Assembly: GCF_026151205.1 (NCBI RefSeq)
Contig: NC_087081.1
Location: forward strand, 3,913,246 to 3,973,245
Length of the DNA stretch: 60,000 bases
Source of the DNA: Bolinopsis microptera
Lineage: Eukaryota > Ctenophora > Tentaculata > Lobata > Bolinopsidae
Direction of reading: 5' to 3'
Positions within the stretch are counted from its first letter, which is position 1, and the number at the start of each line of letters is the position of its first letter. Both the position numbers and the translations under genes were made by a program. The notes beneath the pieces were generated by a model, which was not told the DNA's origin, made no database searches, and saw only the letters and a program-made list of their open reading frames with translations. Below, piece by piece: positions 1 through 14,000 of this stretch.

Positions 1-348
1 ATAAACTTGATTGCATAGTAATTAATTCGGCTGAATCAACAAACAGCAAGCACCACATTAATGTTGGGGCCGTCTACCAAATTTGAGAATGACAAATATA
101 TCATAGTTTCAAAAAGCATAAAGGTGTTCCAGTTTTCTTCTTTAAAAATAGAAAAATTTCACACCTTTAAGACATGTCCCTTAAATGGCCATACAATCAT
201 AATTCAATTTAGACATCAATCTTAAAATGGAATACAATATTCACATTTTACTGAAATTCATGCAGGGTCTGGGTTTTTGATTTTCAACTCAAATCATTCG
301 AATCATTCATGTACATATAACTATACAAGTTAACACAATGATAAATAC

Positions 349-403
349 TCACTACCGCTTGGGGACTCACTACCCCCCACACTTTGCTCCAGTGCTTGGT
401 CAT
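349..403 (-). CDS. Candidate second exon of the unrecognised gene
   Basis: 55 nt between an acceptor acaag and donor GTATTT, in phase with the exon at 788-893. Encodes DQALEQSVGGSESPSGS. Short and Ser/Gly-rich, so only moderately supported. Confidence 0.45.
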
Positions 404-787
404 CTTGTAAGATCGATATTTATGTTTAATTTATTTTGCCATTTTAAAAATATGTTTTTTTAAAACTTTTATAAACGTATTTTGAACAAATTTTATTTTT
501 ATTTGGGTGCTTATGATGTATGAAAATATGTCATCTCCGATAATGTGTTCACTTATTAGAACATTTTTGTTTAATGTCCCCCGGCCCCTTAACTACACTA
601 AAGACTAAAGGGGAGACAAAACTTAAGCTTGTAGCTGGGTCTCAAATCCCAGTGAACTTTTGCAATACAAATTTATATTCAATATCTAGCTAGATGTAAA
701 ACAAAATAAGTTATTTAAAACTGCAAGGTTTTTTAAATGAAAAAATATACAAAAATTTGCATTATTTAAACTTCACCATCACCTCAC

Positions 788-893
788 CTTCAGCTTCTAT
801 CGTGAATTGCCGTAAAGCCTCTGCATTGACTTTATTAGTGGCATCCTTAAGATTAAGCTTCCCAAATGCAGAAGGTTTCTGATCCTCGGACAT
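788..893 (-). CDS. First coding exon of an unrecognised gene
   Basis: Minus-strand ATG at 893-891, then 35 codons and one base before the donor GTGAGG. The peptide starts MSEDQKPSAFGKLNLKDATN and has no stop. An upstream ATG (atggtgagg) opens a six-codon reading frame that ends just before the start. Phase agrees with a candidate second exon at 349-403. I do not recognise the family; the rest lies off the left edge, downstream of PCM1 and on the same strand. Confidence 0.6.
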
Positions 894-1092
894 GTCAAGC
901 TTTTTCCCTCACCATCTTACTACACAATAAAGTGAATTGTAACTAACAGGCTAATAAACTAGAATAATCAATTTTAACACTTTTAACACTAGTGTATATC
1001 ATAACAAATAATTTGAGAACATGAATATGATGTAGTGACATTGAAACATTGAATGATTTCCTTTTTCCTGAAATGAACAAATAAATTATAGC

Positions 1093-1131
1093 AAAATTCA
1101 AAATGTTAGACAGTCTAACATTTTGAATTTT
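1093..1131. repeat. Near-perfect 19-bp-arm palindrome
   Basis: Arms aaaattcaaaatgttagac and its exact complement are separated by one base. It can form a 39-nt hairpin or cruciform. No gene is visible over it. Confidence 0.9.
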
Positions 1132-3329
1132 CTAGTTAAGTTTTTCAAAATTGTCCCCACATTCAAACAACGATTATTGCGCCCCCCTAAGATGGTGTAC
1201 CCCTCCCCCTCCTCCCCACACAGTGGAGTAAGCGGGGCCCTTTGTTACGCCACCGATAAGAAGTACTGCCGCTTTGATACAGTTATGCTATTTAGTCAAC
1301 TACAGTTTTGGCGCCATATAATAAACTATCTGTTAAAGTGATTAAATTGATTGTGCTGCACTTTTAAACTGGAAATTGCCAATGCTCAATGATCTTAATT
1401 ATCATATGATAATCTCTGTAATTCGATTTGGCATCTTAATTAGAATTAGAATTAGAATCAAATTTACACAGCAATACAATAATAATAGTAAATAATTTAG
1501 AGATGCTTCGATCTGCTGTGCAGGCCAATGGACATTCAAATCAGTCAAAACTGTTAATGGAGTACCCTTCTAAGGACTAGGAATCAAAACATTTAAAGTA
1601 TATAGATAATAAGTTAATGAGTATAAAGTATGGTATAATGGTATGGTGGTTAAAACATTAAACTGTGGGCATGAATGTAACCATTAAATTATTACAAAAA
1701 TTACATAGATACCCACTTTGACATTTCGTCAGAATTATGTACAATTATATATGGACACGTTCATTTGAGTTTGAGGTTGACCATTGTTAATGGTCTGGCC
1801 CGGCGCGCGCTACTTCGTAGCACTTGCCACTAACATTTCGAGAAGAAAGCGGCGCGCGCTACTTCGAAGAAATTTAGACGAGTAACATCCGTCAAAGTTT
1901 GTGGATGTTGGTAAACAAAAATAATAGCGTTTTTGACGATAGTGGCTTAATTTTGACATCTATTAACCTAGCACGTTCAGAAGTTCTGAATAGCATAAAT
2001 GGGTACTCCACATCAAAGAGAATACATGAAAACATAGTAAGTAATCAAATTACACATCAGAAAGATAACCAAATAGGGCGAAAAGGAGTTTCGAAATGCG
2101 ACAATAATACTGAAAAACAACCTAGGTATTCTTGTGAAAATACGACAGTATTTGCTTTAGCGCTCGATTTTCATACCACGGTGTAAATTTTCGAAAAAAT
2201 GCGCGGCGAGCCTAAAATTTAGGTTTCAATAAAAATCTATTGTTTGGTCAACATTATATTTAATGTATTTAAATTAGTTGTTATAACAAGATACATGTTT
2301 AAAAATTTTCAAAATATAGCATGTAAATACCAAAAATAAATTGCGCGCAAAATTTTTACCACTTTTTTAGATTTTTACCCCAAAGAAATAAAGGGATTTG
2401 TTTTATTTTTGTACCATCTTGTGCGGCTGTCTGTTAGCTATCTCCATGCAAGTTTTGTTGACATGCCAACAAAATTAACTTGCTGAAAATATATATCAAA
2501 AAACATGGTTTTTTGGCCTATATTTGGCCCAAAAATCGGTTTCTTATGCGATTTTGGATTTTAACCGGGAAAATATACAGTCAAAAATACGTCTAGTAAG
2601 GTGTATCTGGGGTCCCTAGCGTATCGAGCAGACAGTGCCAGTAAGAGCCTCTACTAAAAGGTAACACGACGTAATTAATTTTAGAACAGAACAAAATGCT
2701 GGCACGAAGGGTGCGCGACGCGCGTGCAAATAAGTTTTAAGTGACGTTGCACAGCCCAAAATTTTTATCAGCCAATAGGAGCGCAGCGTGGTTGCTCTAA
2801 CCAGAGCCCTCTCGCTTGCAGTAGCGCGCGACCGCGTAACGCAGTACGCGTAGACACATGGCTATGCGTGGTATTACGCAAATTATCGACTACACGGTCC
2901 GGTGTATTTTTTGATTCTACACACTTTCGCAGGACTTAAACGCAAATATTTGGAAGTAAATTCTAAGGTCCCCTCATTTTTTAATAACACAGTGTTTTTG
3001 ATTGTAATTGTAAGGGACACCTAAATATGATTATAAATGCGGTATCAATTCGGCTCACATCATATTTGATTACTGGGCCGCGCTCAGCCTGTCATTCCGC
3101 CTAATCTCTTTTGTTTATGAACATGATAGCCTGAGGTCCCCAGGTAACATATTTGACTGCTAAGCCGGGGTATTTGTTATTTTAGATTTTTACCATATCA
3201 CATATTTAGGTATGAATTGAGTTACACTTACTGAAATTAGTGAAAGTTAGTGTAAATTTGTATCACGTTGTGACGGCTTTTACTAATTCGCTCGCCCAAA
3301 AATTTCACGTGACTTTGGTTTTTATCATG

Positions 3330-4275
3330 GTTTTGCAGCCGTACAAAACGGTTTTACATAAACCCTAATCCCAACCCTAACCATAACCCCGAAGCTAACC
3401 ATAACCCTTACCACAACCCTAACCCTAACCCGGGCCCAATACAATCGAATTCGTATTTTACTAGCCTGTCACGTGACCAAAACGGTTTTTGCTCATAACT
3501 CTCCAGGGAAGCATTTTAACCCTACGTCATGGGGGGTGATTCGGAATCAGCGTCAAAAAATACACTGAGATTAAAAACCCCGCAATCTCAGATAAGAGGA
3601 GCGCCAAATCGTCGTTTGAATGTGGAACTATTTTGAAAAGTTGACTACGGTACTAGCAAAACTGCGCGTTTTGCTCTAGAAACACATTTTTTAGAGATTT
3701 TACCGGGTGCGGTTTATCCTTTAATATCATCTAATTTGTTCAATTTTAGGAGGGGGGTTGCCAAAAGGCTAGGGGGCGCTTATGGCTTAACTTTTTCAGT
3801 GGGGCGGGCCGGGGGCTAGTTTGGTTTCCACCGAAACCGAGCGTGCTAAATCACTCTACAGTCGATGTTCGATATTTTTCTCAAAGTAAAAGGGCCCCTG
3901 ACAGTTTAAATCAACCTGGTTGCTGGTTCGATGTATTTTCGAACGCTGATTCCGAATCACCCCACATGACATAGGGTTCTATTCCGGTTATTGTTAAAAT
4001 GCTTCCCTTGCTAGATATCGGCGAAATACTGTCTCGATCACGTGAGTCGTGATTTGACCATGTGACGAAGTTGGTTTAACATTTAATTTCTCGTCAGGGT
4101 TAGGGTTTCAGCATATGCTTCAGTTAGGGATTTAGTTAGGGTTGGGATAAGATTGTAGGGTTAGGATATCGAATAGTCATTCAGAGCCACCTAGAGGATG
4201 TGTTTAAAAAGTCACGTGACAGTCGAGTGTAGAGTGATTAAGATCATCATCCCATCGAAACCAAACTAGAGATTC
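3330..4275. repeat. Inverted-repeat block with TTAGGG-like and CACGTGAC motifs
   Basis: Degenerate CCCTAA repeats at 3360-3432 face degenerate TTAGGG repeats at 4096-4160. Inside, ggtgattcggaatcagcg at about 3535 is mirrored at about 3950. A further pair, tagtttggtttc near 3815 and gaaaccaaacta near 4260, is also mirrored. cacgtgac occurs in both halves. It looks like a degraded palindromic transposable element; no flanking duplication was resolved. Confidence 0.6.
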
Positions 4276-4972
4276 CCACCAAAATTCCTCATCTTTCTTC
4301 CACCGCGTAATTAGTAATACATTTCAGGCTTTTTGAATAGTGCCACATGCTGTAAAACGAAAAAAACTATTTCAACGTTTAGTCGGTACTAATCTGATGG
4401 AAAATATCGAAAAAATACTTATTTTATTGTTTATGTGCAAATAGAGTATAAAGGTAAACCGTACGATTCTGAATTAACAAACTCTACCACAGCCTCACAG
4501 ACTACTATTGTATTTTAACTTTTACGACTACCAGAAAAAGGAAACTTATTTAAGAAAAATTATAGTTCATCTTTTCAATAATAAATTAAAGTATACCACA
4601 TCTTCTAGATAATTAATGCTCAAATTAAAGCGTATTAAATTAGCCACACATTTTGTACATCTCCAAATCTTGTATAGACATCAATTCACTGTGAGGCTAT
4701 ACGGGCAAAATTTATAAACAAAAAATTCCACAGTAAGTCACAATATTGTAGAATGCAGACTGTAGTTGATCATGATATTTTATAAGGGAAGATCAATATT
4801 CTTTCGGTATCAAAAGTTTCAATGGTCAGAATATCGACCTAAAACGTCCAACAAATCTCACTTTTCAACATGCACAATCCTGGAGAACGTTCCAGAAAAT
4901 GTCCTAGAAACAATTCTAGAATCCAGTAGGTGTCATCTGAAAGTCTAAATCAAAACTCCGGTGTAGTTAGAG

Positions 4973-5041
4973 TCACGGAGGTGGGATAATTGTGTTCCCA
5001 TTTCCAGCTAGAGTAGACTCTCCTATTACTTCCAGTACTGC
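4973..5041 (-). CDS. PCM1: PCM1 last coding exon with stop
   Basis: 69 nt including TGA at 4973-4975. Acceptor tttcag, phase 0. The protein ends NGNTIIPPP. A possible AATAAA on this strand lies at 4423-4428, implying a 3' UTR of about 550 nt; this is weak evidence. Confidence 0.87.
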   Translation of the reverse strand, partial: AVLEVIGESTLAGNGNTIIPPP

Positions 5042-8000
5042 CTGAAACAACTGGTATTTTTTGTTTCTGCGGATGTAACAAACAATATATAGTATTTACA
5101 ACTTTACAAATTCAATTGTGTTTCTTTATTAGTGGGAAAAGAGATTTTTCAATCTTAAATTATAACACTTTCTTGTCCAATTTAAATCGAACAGTTTAAA
5201 CATCAGCATGAAACTGTATTTATTTTACTCCTAAATAATTTAATCAATGAAGCCCACGAACCTGAGTGTCCAAATTATCAGGACCATTAGCAGCAGCGTT
5301 CTCAGGCTTATCCCCCACTCCACTATCAGTGGGTAGAAGCGGGGTAGCTAGAGGACTAGAGCCCACTACTGCATCTCTGTAACTGGGGACTACGCCCGGG
5401 ATGTTCAGTCTGCAAGGCAGGTCCTCTACCTGATAGGTGGAATGTTGAGGGTGAGTTAGGAATGTTGGATTAAGATTATATTTCTACACATTAAGATAAC
5501 AGTGAAAAGTTGCAGTTGAGGAGAACGGATAAGAGGGATCCCTGCTAAACATGTGGTCTATTAAGAGATGAGGGAAATCATAAGTAACCTCAGTTACTGC
5601 ACCCCTATATAAAGCAAACCCCGGAATCAGGGTTTACTGTATAATATCGGGGTTTTACTGTAACTAGGAGTTTTACTGTAACTAGGAGTTTTACTGTAAC
5701 TAGGGGTTATACTGTAACTAGGGGTTATACAGTAACTAGGGGTTTTACTGTAACTAGGGGTTTCACTGTAACTAGGGGTTTTACTTTTATCTATTATAAT
5801 TATATAATAGAGAAACTAACGGTGAGAATGTTGTCAGAGCTAAGTTCTTTAACAGGAACGTCATCATTACTCTCATCTTCAGTAACAGGTAGTTCTACAA
5901 TGTCCGACATGTCTCCTCCGTCACTGAACAGCTCTCCTGGGTCAGTAGTTATATTATGAAACATTGCTCTGGTGACGTCACGTGGTGATTGGTGACGTCA
6001 CGTGGTGCTTGATGACGTAACGTGAATAATGGCTTTATTTTATAAAGTACAACTCAATATAGTTAATTGGCAGGAACCCTGATGTCACAACCATGTCACA
6101 ACCATGTCACAACCATGTCACAACCATGTCACAGTCATGTTACAACCATGTCACAACCATGTCACAACCATGACCGGGGGAGACTGTTAGGGGAGCTAAC
6201 TTATGATGATAATTTCCTGAAATTATCTCTCTCTTGACTCACCTGTTTCACTAAATCTGGGTTGTACAGGTTCGTCTTCCTCGACTATCATCAACTCCTC
6301 CTCTTCATCGTCCTCCTCGTCCTGTGACACGTGTTAACTTAATAATCATAATACATATTACAATAACTTTAGGTGAACTCTTTGTCAATCACTAGTATAT
6401 ATCCAGTCACGCGTAAAAACAAACAACTAACAATAAAATTTGCTTAAATTCTAGCAATATAATTTACCTGCGTGTTACTAACTGCGCACTCCACCTCGTT
6501 CCCAACAGTGTCAGAGTACTCCAGCTCAGGGTCGTCTGACTCGTCATATCCAACCCTGAAGAAGTGTGACGTCATAACAAAGTGTGATGTCATAAAGTGT
6601 GACGTCATAACAAAGTGTGATGTCATAAAGTGTGACGTCATAACAAAGTGTGATGTCATAAAGTGTGACGTCATAACAAAGTGTGATGTCATAAAGTGTG
6701 ACGTCATATCAAAGTGTGATGTCATAACAAAGTGTGACGTCATAACAAAGTGTGCCGTCATAACAAAGTGTGACGTCATAACTAAGTGTGATGTCATAAA
6801 GTGTGACGTAATGACAAAGTGTGACGTAATAACTAAGTGTGACGTCATAACTAAGTGTGATGTCATAAAGTGTGACGTAATAACAAAGTGTGACGTCATA
6901 ACTAAGTGTGATGTCATAAAGTGTGACGTAATAACAAAGTCCTGCTGAGTGGGGTGTGCACTAATCCGGTAGAAGCCAGGAACCTAGCCCGAATGTACTG
7001 CTGAGTGGGGGAGTGTACTAACCCGGTAGAAGCCAGGAACCTAGCCCGAATGTACTGCTGAGTGGGGGAGTGTACTAACCCGGTAGAAGCCAGGAACCTA
7101 GCCCGAATGTCCTGCTGAGTGGGGGTGTGTACTAACCCGGTAGAAGCCAGGAACCTAGCCCGAATGTAGTACTGAGTGGGGGAGTGTACTAACCCGGTAG
7201 AAGCCAGGAACCTAGCCCGAATGTACTGCTGAGTGGGGGAGTGTACTAACCCGGTAGAAGCCAGGAACCTAGCCCGAATGTACTGCTGAGTGGGGGAGTG
7301 TACTAACCCGGTAGAAGCCAGGAACCTAGCCCGAATGTCCTGCTGAGTGGGGGTGTGTACTAACCCGGTAGAAGCCAGGAACCTAGCCCGAATGTACTGC
7401 TGAGTGGGGGAGTGTACTAACCCGGTAGAAGCCAGGATCCTAGCCCGAATGTACTGCGGAGTGGGGGTGTGTACTAACCCGGTAGAAGCCAGGAACCTAG
7501 CCCGAATGTACTGCTGAGTGGGGGAGTGTACTAACCCGGTAGAAGCCAGAAACCTAGCCCGAATGTACTGCGGAGTGGGGGTGTGTACTAACCCGGTAGA
7601 AGCTAGGAACCTAGCCCGAATGTAGTACTGAGTGGGGGAGTGTACTAACCCGGTAGAAGCCAGGAACCTAGCCCGAATGTCCTGCTGAGTGGGGGAGTGT
7701 ACTAACCCGGTAGAAGCCAGGAACCTAGCCCGAATGTCCTGCGGAGTGGGGGTGTGTCCGTTCTCCAGCACCAGCTCTTCCTCGTCTCCTGATTCCTCCT
7801 CAACACTCTCCTCATCCTCGTCTACTATAATGTGAGATGCGTTCACGTCTTGGAACAATACCTGGACAAAAATATGCTAAATTTTCAGTTGTTTTCCGTG
7901 CTTATAGAATAGGTTGGCTCCTCGTAAGTGTAAGTTTTGCAATATCTTATCGAACTAAATATCTAACCTCACTGAGATCCACAATGTAATATCTTATCGG

Positions 8001-11000
8001 ACTAAACATCTAACCTCACTGAGATCCACAATGTAATATCTTATCGGACCTAAATATCTAACCTCACTGAGATCCACAATGTAATATATTATCGGACTAA
8101 ACATCTAACCTCACTGAGATCCACAATGTAATATCTTATCGAACTAAACATCTAACCTCACTGAGATCCACAATGTAATATCTTATCGGACTAAATATCT
8201 AACCTCACTGAGATCCACAATGTAATATCTTATCGGACTAAATATCTAACCTCACTGAGATCCACAATGTAATATCTTATCGGACTAAATATCTAACCTC
8301 ACTGAGATCCACAATGTAATATCTTATCGGACCTAAATATCTAACCTCACTGAGATCCACAATGTAATATCTTATCGGACTAAACATCTAACCTCACTGA
8401 GATCCACAATGTAATATCTTATCGAACTAAACATCTAACCTCACTGAGATCCACAATGTAATATCTTATCGGACTAAACATCTAACCTCACTGAGATCCA
8501 CAATGTAATATCTTATCGGACTAAATATCTAACCTCACTGAGATCCACAATGTAATATCTTATCGGACTAAATATCTAACCTCACTGAGATCCACAATGT
8601 AATATCTTATCGGACTAAACATCTAACCTCACTGAGATCCACAATGTAATATCTTATCGGACTAAATATCTAACCTCACTGAGATCCACAATGTAATATC
8701 TTATCGGACTAAACATCTAACCTCACTGAGATCCACAATGTAATATCTTATCGGACTAAATATCTAACCTCACTGAGATCCACAGTGTAATATCTTATCG
8801 GACTAAACATCTAACCTCACTGAGATCCACAATGTAATATCTTATCGGACTAAACATCTAACCTCACTGAGATCCACAATGTAATATCTTATCGGACCTA
8901 AATATCTAACCTCGCTGAGATCCACAATGTAATATCTTATCGAACTAAACATCTAACCTCACTGAGATCCACAATGTAATATCTTATCGGACTAAACATC
9001 TAACCTCACTGAGATCCACAATGTAATATCTTATCGGACTAAATATCTAACCTCACTGAGATCCACAATGTAATATCTTATCGACTAAACATCTAACCTC
9101 ACTGAGATCCACAATGTAATATCTTATCGGACTAAACATCTAACCTCACTGAGATCCACAATGTAATATCTTATCGGACTAAATATCTAACCTCACTGAG
9201 ATCCACAATGTAATATCTTATCGGACTAAACATCTAACCTCACTGAGATCCACAATGTAATATCTTATCGGACTAAACATCTAACCTCACTGAGATCCAC
9301 AATGTAATATCTTATCGAACTAAATATCTAACCTCACTGAGATCCACAATGTAATATCTTATCGGACTAAATATCTAACCTCACTGAGATCCACAGTGTA
9401 ATATCTTATCGGACTAAACATCTAACCTCACTGAGATCCACAATGTAATATCTTATCGGACTAAATATCTAACCTCACTGAGATCCACAGTGTAATATCT
9501 TATCGGACTAAATATCTAACCTCACTGAGATCCACAGTGTAATATCTTATCGGACTAAACATCTAACCTCACTGAGATCCACAATGTAATATCTTATCGG
9601 ACTAAATATCTAACCTCACTGAGATCCACAATGTAATATCTTATCGACTAAATATCTAACCTCACTGAGATCCACAATGTAATATCTTATCGGACTAAAT
9701 ATCTAACCTCACTGAGATCCACAATGTAATATCTTATCGGACTAAATATCTAACCTCACTGAGATCCACAATGTAATATCTTATCGGACTAAATATCTAA
9801 CCTCACTGAGATCCACAATGTAATATCTTATCGGACTAAACATCTAACCTCACTGAGATCCACAGTGTAATATCTTATCGGACTAAACATCTAACCTCAC
9901 TGAGATCCACAATGTAATATCTTATCGACTAAACATCTAACCTCACTGAGATCCACAATGTAATATCTTATCGGACTAAATATCTAACCTCACTGAGATC
10001 CACAATGTAATATCTTATCGGACTAAACATCTAACCTCACTGAGATCCACAATGTAATATCTTATCGGACTAAATATCTAACCTCACTGAGATCCACAGT
10101 GTAATATCTTATCGGACTAAACATCTAACCTCACTGAGATCCACAATGTAATATATTATCGGACTAAACATCTAACCTCACTGAGATCCACAATGTAATA
10201 TCTTATCGGACTAAATATCTAACCTCACTGAGATCCACAATGTAATATCTTATCGGACTAAACATCTAACCTCACTGAGATCCACAATGTAATATATTAT
10301 CGGACTAAATATCTAACCTCACTGAGATCCACAGTGTAATATCTTATCGGACTAAATATCTAACCTCACTGAGATCCACAATGTAATATCTTATCGGACT
10401 AAACATCTAACCTCACTGAGATCCACAATGTAATATCTTATCGAACTAAACATCTAACCTCACTGAGATCCACAATGTAATATCTTATCGGACTAAATAT
10501 CTAACCTCACTGAGATCCACAATGTAATATCTTATCGAACTAAATATCTAACCTCACTGAGATCCACAATGTAATATCTTATCGGACTAAACATCTAACC
10601 TCACTGAGATCCACAATGTAATATCTTATCGGACTAAACATCTAACCTCACTGAGATCCACAATGTAATATCTTATCGGACCTAAATATCTAACCTCACT
10701 GAGATCCACAGTGTAATATCTTATCGGACTAAACATCTAACCTCACTGAGATCCACAATGTAATATCTTATCGGACTAAATATCTAACCTCACTGAGATC
10801 CACAATGTAATATCTTATCGGACTAAATATCTAACCTCACTGAGATCCACAGTGTAATATCTTATCGGACTAAACATCTAACCTCACTGAGATCCACAAT
10901 GTAATATCTTATCGGACTAAATATCTAACCTCACTGAGATCCACAGTGTAATATCTTATCGGACTAAACATCTAACCTCACTGAGATCCACAGTGTAATA

Positions 11001-14000
11001 TCTTATCGGACTAAACATCTAACCTCACTGAGATCCACAATGTAATATTTTATCGGACTAAATATCTAACCTCACTGAGATCCACAATGTAATATCTTAT
11101 CGGACTAAACATCTAACCTCACTGAGATCCACAGTGTAATATCTTATCGGACTAAACATCTAACCTCACTGAGATCCACAATGTAATATCTTATCGGACT
11201 AAATATCTAACCTCACTGAGATCCACAGTGTAATATCTTATCGGACTAAACATCTAACCTCACTGAGATCCACAATGTAATATCTTATCGGACTAAATAT
11301 CTAACCTCACTGAGATCCACAATGTAATATCTTATCGGACTAAACATCTAACCTCACTGAGATCCACAATGTAATATCTTATCGGACCTAAATATCTAAC
11401 CTCACTGAGATCCACAGTGTAATATCTTATCGGACTAAACATCTAACCTCACTGAGATCCACAATGTAATATCTTATCGGACTAAATATCTAACCTCACT
11501 GAGATCCACAATGTAATATCTTATCGGACTAAATATCTAACCTCACTGAGATCCACAATGTAATATCTTATCGGACTAAATATCTAACCTCACTGAGATC
11601 CACAGTGTAATATCTTATCGGACTAAATATCTAACCTCACTGAGATCCACAATGTAATATCTTATCGGACTAAACATCTAACCTCACTGAGATCCACAAT
11701 GTAATATCTTATCGAACTAAACATCTAACCTCACTGAGATCCACAATGTAATATCTTATCGGACTAAATATCTAACCTCACTGAGATCCACAATGTAATA
11801 TCTTATCGAACTAAACATCTAACCTCACTGAGATTCACAGTGTAATATCTTATCGGACCTAAATATCTAACCTCACTGAGATTCACAGTGTAATATCTTA
11901 TCGGACCTAAACATCTAACCTCACTGAGATCCACAATGTAATATCTTATCGAACTAAACATCTAACCTCACTGAGATCCACAATGTAATATCTTATCGGA
12001 CTAAACATCTAACCTCACTGAGATCCACAATGTAATATCTTATCGGACCTAAATATCTAACCTCACTGAGATCCACAATGTAATATCTTATCGGACTAAA
12101 CATCTAACCTCAAGCTCACTGAGATCCACAATGTAATATCTTATCGAACTAAATATCTAACCTCACTGAGATCCACAGTGTAATATCTTATCGGACTAAA
12201 TATCTAACCTCACTGAGATCCACAATGTAATATCTTATCGGACTAAATATCTAACCTCACTGAGATCCACAATGTAATATCTTATCGAACTAAACATCTA
12301 ACCTCACTGAGATCCACAATGTAATATCTTATCGAACTAAACATCTAACCTCACTGAGATCCACAATGTAATATCTTATCGAACTAAACATCTAACCTCA
12401 CTGAGATCCACAATGTAATATCTTATCGGACCTAAATATCTAACCTCACTGAGATCCACAATGTAATATCTTATCGAACTAAATATCTAACCTCAATGAG
12501 ATCCACAATGTAATATCTTATCGGACTAAATATCTAACCTCACTGAGATCCACAATGTAATATCTTATCGGACTAAACATCTAACCTCACTGAGATCCAC
12601 AATGTAATATCTTATCGGACCTAAAGATCTAACCTCACTGAGATCCACAATGTAATATCTTATCGAACTAAACATCTAACCTCACTGAGATCCACAGTGT
12701 AATATCTTATCGGACTAAATATCTAACCTCACTGAGATCCACAATGTAATATCTTATCGGACTAAATATCTAACCTCACTGAGATCCACAATGTAATATC
12801 TTATCGGACTAAATATCTAACCTCACTGAGATCCACAATGTAATATCTTATCGGACTAAATATCTAACCTCACTGAGATCCACAATGTAATATCTTATCG
12901 AACTAAACATCTAACCTCACTGAGATCCACAATGTAATATCTTATCGAACTAAACATCTAACCTCACTGAGATCCACAGTGTAATATCTTATCGGACTAA
13001 ATATCTAACCTCACTGAGATCCACAATGTAATATCTTATCGGACTAAATATCTAACCTCACTGAGATCCACAATGTAATATCTTATCGGACTAAATATCT
13101 AACCTCACTGAGATCCACAATGTAATATCTTATCGAACTAAACATCTAACCTCACTGAGATCCACAATGTAATATCTTATCGGACTAAATATCTAACCTC
13201 ACTGAGATCCACAGTGTGATATCTTATCGAACTAAATATCTAACCTCACTGAGATCCACAATGTAATATCTTATCGAACTAAATATCTAACCTCACTGAG
13301 ATCCACAATGTAATATCTTATCGGACTAAATATCTAACCTCACTGAGATCCACAATGTAATATCTTATCGAACTAAATATCTAACCTCACTGAGATCCAC
13401 AATGTAATATCTTATCGAACTAAATATCTAACCTCACTGAGATCCACAATGTAATATCTTATCGGACTAAATATCTAACCTCACTGAGATCCACAATGTA
13501 ATATCTTATCGGACTAAATATCTAACCTCACTGAGATCCACAATGTAATATCTTATCGGACTAAATATCTAACCTCACTGAGATCCACAATGATGTTGTG
13601 CGCACAGTCCTGTACACTGTCTCCCTCATACTTCTTCATGGCACCCGTCAGATTACTGGCAAAGTTCTCCGAGATCTGTGAAATCAGTGTTACAGATAAG
13701 GAAATAACAGATAAGAAATCAGTGTTATAGATAATAACGGACCTGATCGTTATCAAAGACAGAAGTCTACAGTCTACACGTTATGACGTCACTAAGTCTA
13801 CATGCTATGACATGACGTCACTAAATAATAACGGACCTGATCGTTATCAAAGACAGAAGCAGTGGATCTGATGATGGTAGCGGCTATGTTGAGTTGAATA
13901 GCAGATGATAGGGGTTCGGACATGTGGTCCCGCAGGAGCGGGATAACTTGGATCATAACACGCTTCACCTCCTGTTCCAGGAGCGAGAAGGACGATTCTG

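Larger units (their letters stand above)
894..4972. other. Intergenic region between PCM1 and the left-hand gene
   Basis: I see no convincing coding exon. It holds the 39-bp palindrome at 1093-1131, a ggcgcgcgctacttcg direct repeat at about 1802 and 1851, GC-rich patches at 2700-2870, and an inverted-repeat block at about 3330-4275. The 3' UTR of PCM1 should occupy the right end. Confidence 0.6.

Noticed and set aside
3360-4160. True telomere end
   Set aside because: Repeats are degenerate, short and in inverted orientation, within unique sequence.
4766-4948. 60-residue plus-strand frame
   Set aside because: No homology recognised, and it overlaps the expected PCM1 3' UTR on the other strand.
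6444-6917. Minus-strand open frame of repeated MTSHFV
   Set aside because: Same minisatellite; the part near 6468-6555 is a real PCM1 exon, the rest is intron.
6472-6948. Plus-strand open frame of repeated CDVITK/CDVIK
   Set aside because: Produced by the aagtgtgacgtcata minisatellite; intronic, opposite strand to PCM1, no domain.
7937-13573. CRISPR-like direct repeat array
   Set aside because: Units are contiguous with no unique spacers, and the setting is a eukaryotic intron.
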